Positions 60,667-64,000 of a stretch of DNA of 64,000 nt are shown here, one piece after another. This DNA comes from Streptomyces sp. ATexAB-D23 (GTDB lineage: Bacteria > Actinomycetota > Actinomycetes > Streptomycetales > Streptomycetaceae), in NCBI RefSeq assembly GCF_000373645.1, contig NZ_KB892010.1:62001-126000 (forward strand), given 5' to 3'. The translations under genes were made by a program, and so were the position numbers. Below the pieces are notes generated by a model that worked only from the letters and a program-made list of their open reading frames with translations, ran no database searches and was not told the origin of the DNA. The stretch's first letter is position 1. Every line of letters starts with the position of its first letter.

Positions 60667-61449
60667 ATGCCCACCCCCACTCCCTTCGAAGGGACCGCCG
60701 CCTCGGCCCAGCCCTCCGCCTCACCCCGTGTCGCAATCGTCACCGGCGGCTCGCGCGGTATCGGCCGCCGTACCGTCAGCCGGCTGGCCGCCGACGGGTA
60801 CGCCGTCGTGGTCGGCTACGCCGGCAACCGGGCCGAGGCCGAGGCAGCCGTGAAGGAGGCCGTCGCCGGTGGCGGCCGGGCGATCGCGGTACGCGCCGAC
60901 GTCGCCGACGAACACGCGGTCGCGGCCCTGTTCGACACGGCCGAAGCGGAGTTCGGCGGGGTCGACGTCGTCGTCCACGCGGCCGGGCGGATGCACCTGG
61001 CACCGATCGCCGAGCTGGACCTGGCCGTCCTGGACGACCTGCTCCGCACCAACGTCCGCGGCACGTTCGTCGTCGTCCAGCAGGCGGCCCGGCGGGTGCG
61101 CCCCGGCGGCGCGATCGTGACGTTCTCCACCTCCGTGGTGGGGCTCGCCTTCCCGGGCTACGGCGCGTACGCCGCCGGCAAGGGCGCGGTCGAGGCGCTG
61201 ACGCTGATCCTGGCCCGGGAGCTGCGGGGCCGGGACGTCACCGCCAACACCGTCGCGCCCGGCCCCACGGCCACCGACCTCTTCCTCGACGGCAAGGACG
61301 AGGAGACCATCGCCCGCCTCGCCGCCCAGCCCCCGCTGGAGCGCCTCGGCACCCCGGCCGATATCGCCGAGGTCGTGGCGTTCCTGGCCGCACCGGCCGG
61401 CCACTGGATCAACGGACAGGTCATCCGCGCCAACGGCGGAATCATCTGA
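60667..61449 (+). CDS. Short-chain dehydrogenase/reductase, regulator-linked
   Basis: The 260-residue protein has VAIVTGGSRGIGRRTVSRL, VVHAAGRMHLAPIAELD, TFSTSVVGLAFPGYGAYAAGKGAVEA (key FSTSVVG...YAAGK) and a terminal WINGQVIRANGGI. It is divergent from the MmyB-like regulator gene and followed 50 nt later by a tautomerase gene. The set looks like a small detoxification operon under that regulator (inference). Confidence 0.92.
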   Translation: MPTPTPFEGTAASAQPSASPRVAIVTGGSRGIGRRTVSRLAADGYAVVVGYAGNRAEAEAAVKEAVAGGGRAIAVRADVADEHAVAALFDTAEAEFGGVDVVVHAAGRMHLAPIAELDLAVLDDLLRTNVRGTFVVVQQAARRVRPGGAIVTFSTSVVGLAFPGYGAYAAGKGAVEALTLILARELRGRDVTANTVAPGPTATDLFLDGKDEETIARLAAQPPLERLGTPADIAEVVAFLAAPAGHWINGQVIRANGGII

Positions 61450-61499
61450 CCACTGCCCGCAGGCACCCTTCACCCCACTGAGAAGAGGAACAACCAGCC

Positions 61500-61748
61500 A
61501 TGCCCTTCGCGAACTTCAAGGTCCCTGAGAACACCCTCACCCCGAAGCAGAAGCAGGAGATCGTCACCCGCACCACCGAGCTGTACGTCGAGCTCTACGG
61601 CGAACGCGCCCGCGACAACACCATGGTGCTGGTCGAAGAGGTCACCGACGGCGGCTGGGGCATCTCCGGCAACGTCCTGACCCTCGCCATGCTCAGCGAG
61701 ACGACACCGGCCGACGTCAACGACCCCAACGACCCCAACGACGCCTGA
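61500..61748 (+). CDS. Tautomerase (4-oxalocrotonate tautomerase-like)
   Basis: The 82-residue protein starts MPFANFKVPENTLTPKQKQ, giving a catalytic Pro1 after Met removal, and contains NTMVLVEEVTDGGWGISG. This is the small tautomerase pattern with a beta-alpha-beta fold. The C-terminus has a repeated NDPNDPND tail. It lies in the same operon as the SDR. Confidence 0.88.
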   Translation: MPFANFKVPENTLTPKQKQEIVTRTTELYVELYGERARDNTMVLVEEVTDGGWGISGNVLTLAMLSETTPADVNDPNDPNDA

Positions 61749-61902
61749 CCGCACCCGCACCCGCCGGAAACGGTAGCCGCCGGCCGGGTCTTGGGCCCAG
61801 CCGACTACGATCTGCGCGGCTGCGCCCTCTCGGCATCGGGGGCCGACAGCCCGCCCCGTACGGGGGAGCCTTCACCTACGCGTGATGGAAGGACTTGCGG
61901 GT

Positions 61903-62589
61903 ATGACGTCAGCGCGCAGGGCAATTCGGGCAGGCGCAATACTGATGATCCTGCTGGGATGCCTGGCGGCGGCGTCCAATGTCTTTCCGCGGGGAGCTGA
62001 CATGTCTGAGCTGCTGAGCGACCTGCGGAGCGGGCGGGCGACGGCGATGCATGTTGTTTACGTCTCTCCGATGGAAGTGCGGGCACGTTGGTCCGTCGGG
62101 CTCTTGGGTGACAAGGAACTCACCTACCATTCCGCGGAAACTCCCGGCAGTCCGGATGCGCAAGAGGAGTTCACCGACTTGATTCGGCTGCGCCTCGGCA
62201 CCGCAGACGAAGGCGTGTCGCTCGACTCGGCCGATCCGCTGTCCAGCCTGGGCGGACTTTCCATCCTGGTCCCCATTCTCTATTGGCGGTTCATCGCGCT
62301 GGCATGGCTCAAGTGGGCTGTTCTGCTTGCCTTTCTCATCGTTCTCACGGATATCTGCATGAGAGGTTCTCTGCGCGCCGTCAGCGCCGGCTACTGGCTC
62401 GCAGCCTGCGTGCTTCTTGGCTCGGGTGTGCCGGCCTACCTCTGGTCCGAGCCGTCCTCCCTGAGGCGGGAGAGCGGCACGGGCGTGGCCGCTGTTGCCG
62501 GAATCTCTGGATGGGGTGTCGTCGTGAGAACGCTGGGTTGGTTCGGGGGCGTGGCGCTTCTCGGGGTGGCGGTACTGGCGTTGCGTTGA
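61903..62589 (+). CDS. Multi-pass membrane protein, unknown
   Basis: The 228-residue protein has an N-terminal hydrophobic segment (about 9-27), an outer or inner soluble part, and three membrane segments (about 122-142, 145-172 and 200-225). No family is recognised. ATG 61903 has GGAAGGA 9 nt upstream. The gene has lower GC than its neighbours, hinting at recent acquisition. Confidence 0.65.
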   Translation: MTSARRAIRAGAILMILLGCLAAASNVFPRGADMSELLSDLRSGRATAMHVVYVSPMEVRARWSVGLLGDKELTYHSAETPGSPDAQEEFTDLIRLRLGTADEGVSLDSADPLSSLGGLSILVPILYWRFIALAWLKWAVLLAFLIVLTDICMRGSLRAVSAGYWLAACVLLGSGVPAYLWSEPSSLRRESGTGVAAVAGISGWGVVVRTLGWFGGVALLGVAVLALR

Positions 62590-62688
62590 CTCCGAGAGAG
62601 GAAGGAATGAGCCATGAACCCACCGGGGTTGCTGGGCCCTTGGGTCCTCATGGTGATGGGTCGGGAATCAAGTAGTTGATGCAAGAGG

Positions 62689-62868
62689 GTTCCTCTTCCG
62701 CGAACGAACCATCTTCCTGATGTCTGGAGGCCCGCGGGGAGGTGGGCGGGTGACCGTGAGGCCCTGGCCGCGATCACCTCTGTAGCCGCATCGGGCTGCA
62801 CGTGGCGGCAGCTCCTGCCGGTGTTCGGCCCGCGGAATCCCGCCCATCCGCTACCGCGCGGCACCTGA
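62689..62868 (+). pseudogene. IS5-family transposase remnant
   Basis: The fragment reads WAGDREALAAITSVAASGCTWRQLLPVFGPR, matching the N-terminal (DUF4096-type) region of IS5-group transposases, whose usual form is DRxxLAAIxFVxTSGCTWRxLPPxFG. The catalytic DDE part is missing, and a stop follows soon after. Upstream residues are degraded too. No terminal inverted repeat was found. It is a decayed insertion sequence. Confidence 0.65.
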
Positions 62869-62886
62869 AGCGTGCTGGTACGGTCG

Positions 62887-62917
62887 TTGACATTTGGGTG
62901 GCCCGGACGCGTAGAGG
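62887..62917 (+). promoter_or_regulatory. Possible promoter of the hypothetical gene at 62944
   Basis: A perfect TTGACA (62887-62892) is followed 19 bp later by TAGAGG (62912-62917). The spacing is a little long. The start site near 62924 is 20 nt before TTG 62944. Confidence 0.4.
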
Positions 62918-62943
62918 GCCCCAGACCTTGTGAGGCGGGGCAG

Positions 62944-63375
62944 TTGCGGTTGGCCTGTCGAGACTTCGGCCTGTCGGATCTGCCGCAGCGGGGCCTCACT
63001 CCGCATGAGGCTCCCGTGGAGGTGCTGCTTCTTGATATCGAGGCAGAGCTGTCAATCTGGGAACGAGGGCGGACGGCGTGGTCCGAGGGGCAGTTCCCCG
63101 TGGCCGAGTTGGCGTATCACGTGGCGCTCTGGCTCCAGCGTCCCCATGCCGGCCATGAGGACTTCGAGCTCGACTCGATGCAGGCTGAGACGGGGATGAT
63201 CCGCATCGCGAACTCTGGTCAGGGCTGGCGGATCGGCTCCGTCGCCACGCCGGACTTCTGGACCACGCCCGTGAGTTGGGATGTCCTCGTGTCAGAGATC
63301 AAGCACTTCCACCACTCGGTGCGCGAGGGCGTGGCCGCGATGGGCATAGACCCCGCCTTCATGCTGAGGCTCTGA
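62944..63375 (+). CDS. Hypothetical protein (DUF7878-like)
   Basis: The 143-residue protein starts LRLACRDFGLSDLPQRG and contains VEVLLLDIEAELSIWERG and FPVAELAYHVALWLQ. I recall the pattern as DUF7878-like, found near toxin-immunity genes, but the match is not certain. The TTG start at 62944 follows GAGGCGGGG with good spacing; an upstream GTG (62872) gives a less typical N-terminus. It follows an IS remnant, so its gene neighbourhood is unstable. Confidence 0.5.
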   Translation: MRLACRDFGLSDLPQRGLTPHEAPVEVLLLDIEAELSIWERGRTAWSEGQFPVAELAYHVALWLQRPHAGHEDFELDSMQAETGMIRIANSGQGWRIGSVATPDFWTTPVSWDVLVSEIKHFHHSVREGVAAMGIDPAFMLRL

Positions 63376-63449
63376 CCGCTACCGGGTCCAGCCCGCCCCG
63401 AGCACGACGTGTCAGGGAGCAGCCCTGCTGTCGAGTATTGAGGGTCCTC

Positions 63450-64000
63450 CTACCGCGGTGGCAGCGCCGGTCGGCGGCGGTTCGGGGCTGTCTCGTACGT
63501 CGGTGGTGTGGCCGGGGGGTGGGCGGCCAGTAGGTCCAGGGCGATGCGGACCGCGTCGTCCAGGACCGCGTGGCGGCCCTCTGCCCAGTCCAGGGGGGTG
63601 CGCAGGGCCTCCTCGTCCGGTTCGACGCCGTGGTTCTCGACCGACCAGCCGTACGTGTCGAACCACGCCGCGTTCATCGGGACCGTGATCACCGTGCCGT
63701 CGCCCAGGCGGTGGCGGCCGGTCATGCCGACCACGCCGCCCCAGGTGCGCTGGCCCACCACCGGGCCCAGTTTCAGCAGGCGGAACGCGGCGGTGATCAT
63801 GTCGCCGTCGGAGGAGGTGGCCTCGTCGGCGAGGGCGACGACCGGGCCCCGGGGGGCGTTGGAGGCGTACGAGACGGGCTGGGCGTTGCGGGTCAAGTCC
63901 CAGCCGAGGATGGTGCGGGTGAGTTTCTCGACGACCAGCTCGCTGATGTGGCCGCCCGCGTTGCCCCGTACGTCCACGATCAGCGCCGGGCGGGAGACCT
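63450..64000 (-). CDS. Tricorn-protease-like S41 peptidase, 5' truncated
   Basis: The frame is open to the right edge, so the gene begins outside the window. The visible C-terminal part has LIVDVRGNAGGHISELVV, LADEATSSDGDMITAAFRLL with the catalytic Ser of the SxGD/SSDGD type, and QRTWGGVVGM. This is the C-terminal serine protease core of tricorn proteases, which degrade peptides in the cytoplasm. The rest, with beta-propeller and PDZ parts, would lie outside. The terminal ~20 residues are Pro-rich. Confidence 0.88.
   Translation of the reverse strand, partial: VSRPALIVDVRGNAGGHISELVVEKLTRTILGWDLTRNAQPVSYASNAPRGPVVALADEATSSDGDMITAAFRLLKLGPVVGQRTWGGVVGMTGRHRLGDGTVITVPMNAAWFDTYGWSVENHGVEPDEEALRTPLDWAEGRHAVLDDAVRIALDLLAAHPPATPPTYETAPNRRRPALPPR

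Noticed and set aside
1..64000. CRISPR arrays, rRNA genes or further tRNA genes
   Set aside because: No spaced direct repeats of the right length, no rRNA signatures and no second cloverleaf were seen.

Overview
The window is high-GC actinobacterial DNA. Codon use, tRNA context and gene families (GlpR-like receptor, DUF397/WhiJ-like loci, DUF6879, many TetR/MerR/XRE regulators, Ser/Thr kinases) point to a Streptomyces or close relative. It reads as chromosomal accessory DNA rather than core housekeeping sequence. No CRISPR array, rRNA, phage structural gene or intact transposase was seen.

Layout. (1) 1-1243: 3' end of a glpR-like gene, then tRNA-Ala(CGC) and its terminator. (2) 1625-6720: a compact urease operon ureA-B-C-F-G-D without ureE; the alpha subunit lacks the usual flap cysteine. 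(3) 6812-29753: a probable specialised-metabolite or glycoconjugate cluster. It holds three GT2 glycosyltransferases, an ABC-2 exporter (ATPase and two permeases), an F420/PPOX-like flavoprotein, a single A-T-E-like NRPS module, an acyl-CoA-dehydrogenase-type flavoenzyme, an SDR, a NodU/TobZ-type carbamoyltransferase, a nucleoside-deoxyribosyltransferase-like protein, a three-subunit molybdenum hydroxylase, a Gfo/Idh/MocA-epimerase fusion, a PIG-L deacetylase and a SET-domain protein. I do not recognise this combination. (4) 29870-36282: a LuxR/histidine-kinase pair, small membrane proteins, two GNATs, exonuclease III, a zinc-ribbon membrane protein and a MerR regulator. (5) 36444-40094: a Baeyer-Villiger-type monooxygenase, alpha/beta hydrolase and SDR operon divergent from the MerR gene.

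(6) 40377-45794: an MFS exporter with a clear promoter, a ricin-B-type lectin, a WhiJ-like XRE/DUF397/ATPase locus and a secreted cationic protein. (7) 46120-51212: a decayed APC permease, then two gene sets (small protein-DUF6879-XRE, and unknown-DUF6875-like-kinase-GNAT) that share a near-identical 16-bp direct-repeat motif upstream. (8) 51227-54321: RibD-like reductase, polysaccharide deacetylase, a HigB/HigA-like toxin-antitoxin pair and several gene remnants around a perfect 42-bp palindrome. (9) 54423-64000: Ser/Thr kinase, VOC protein, a FabF-like ketosynthase divergent from a TetR gene with two clear operators, an HTH/SDR/tautomerase group, an IS5-type remnant and the 3' end of a tricorn-protease-like gene.

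How it fits together. The urease would release ammonia from urea. The 6.8-29.8 kb region could build and export a glycosylated, carbamoylated, amino-acid-bearing small molecule, but the product cannot be inferred. The 46-54 kb stretch is a regulator-rich, decay-prone accessory zone.
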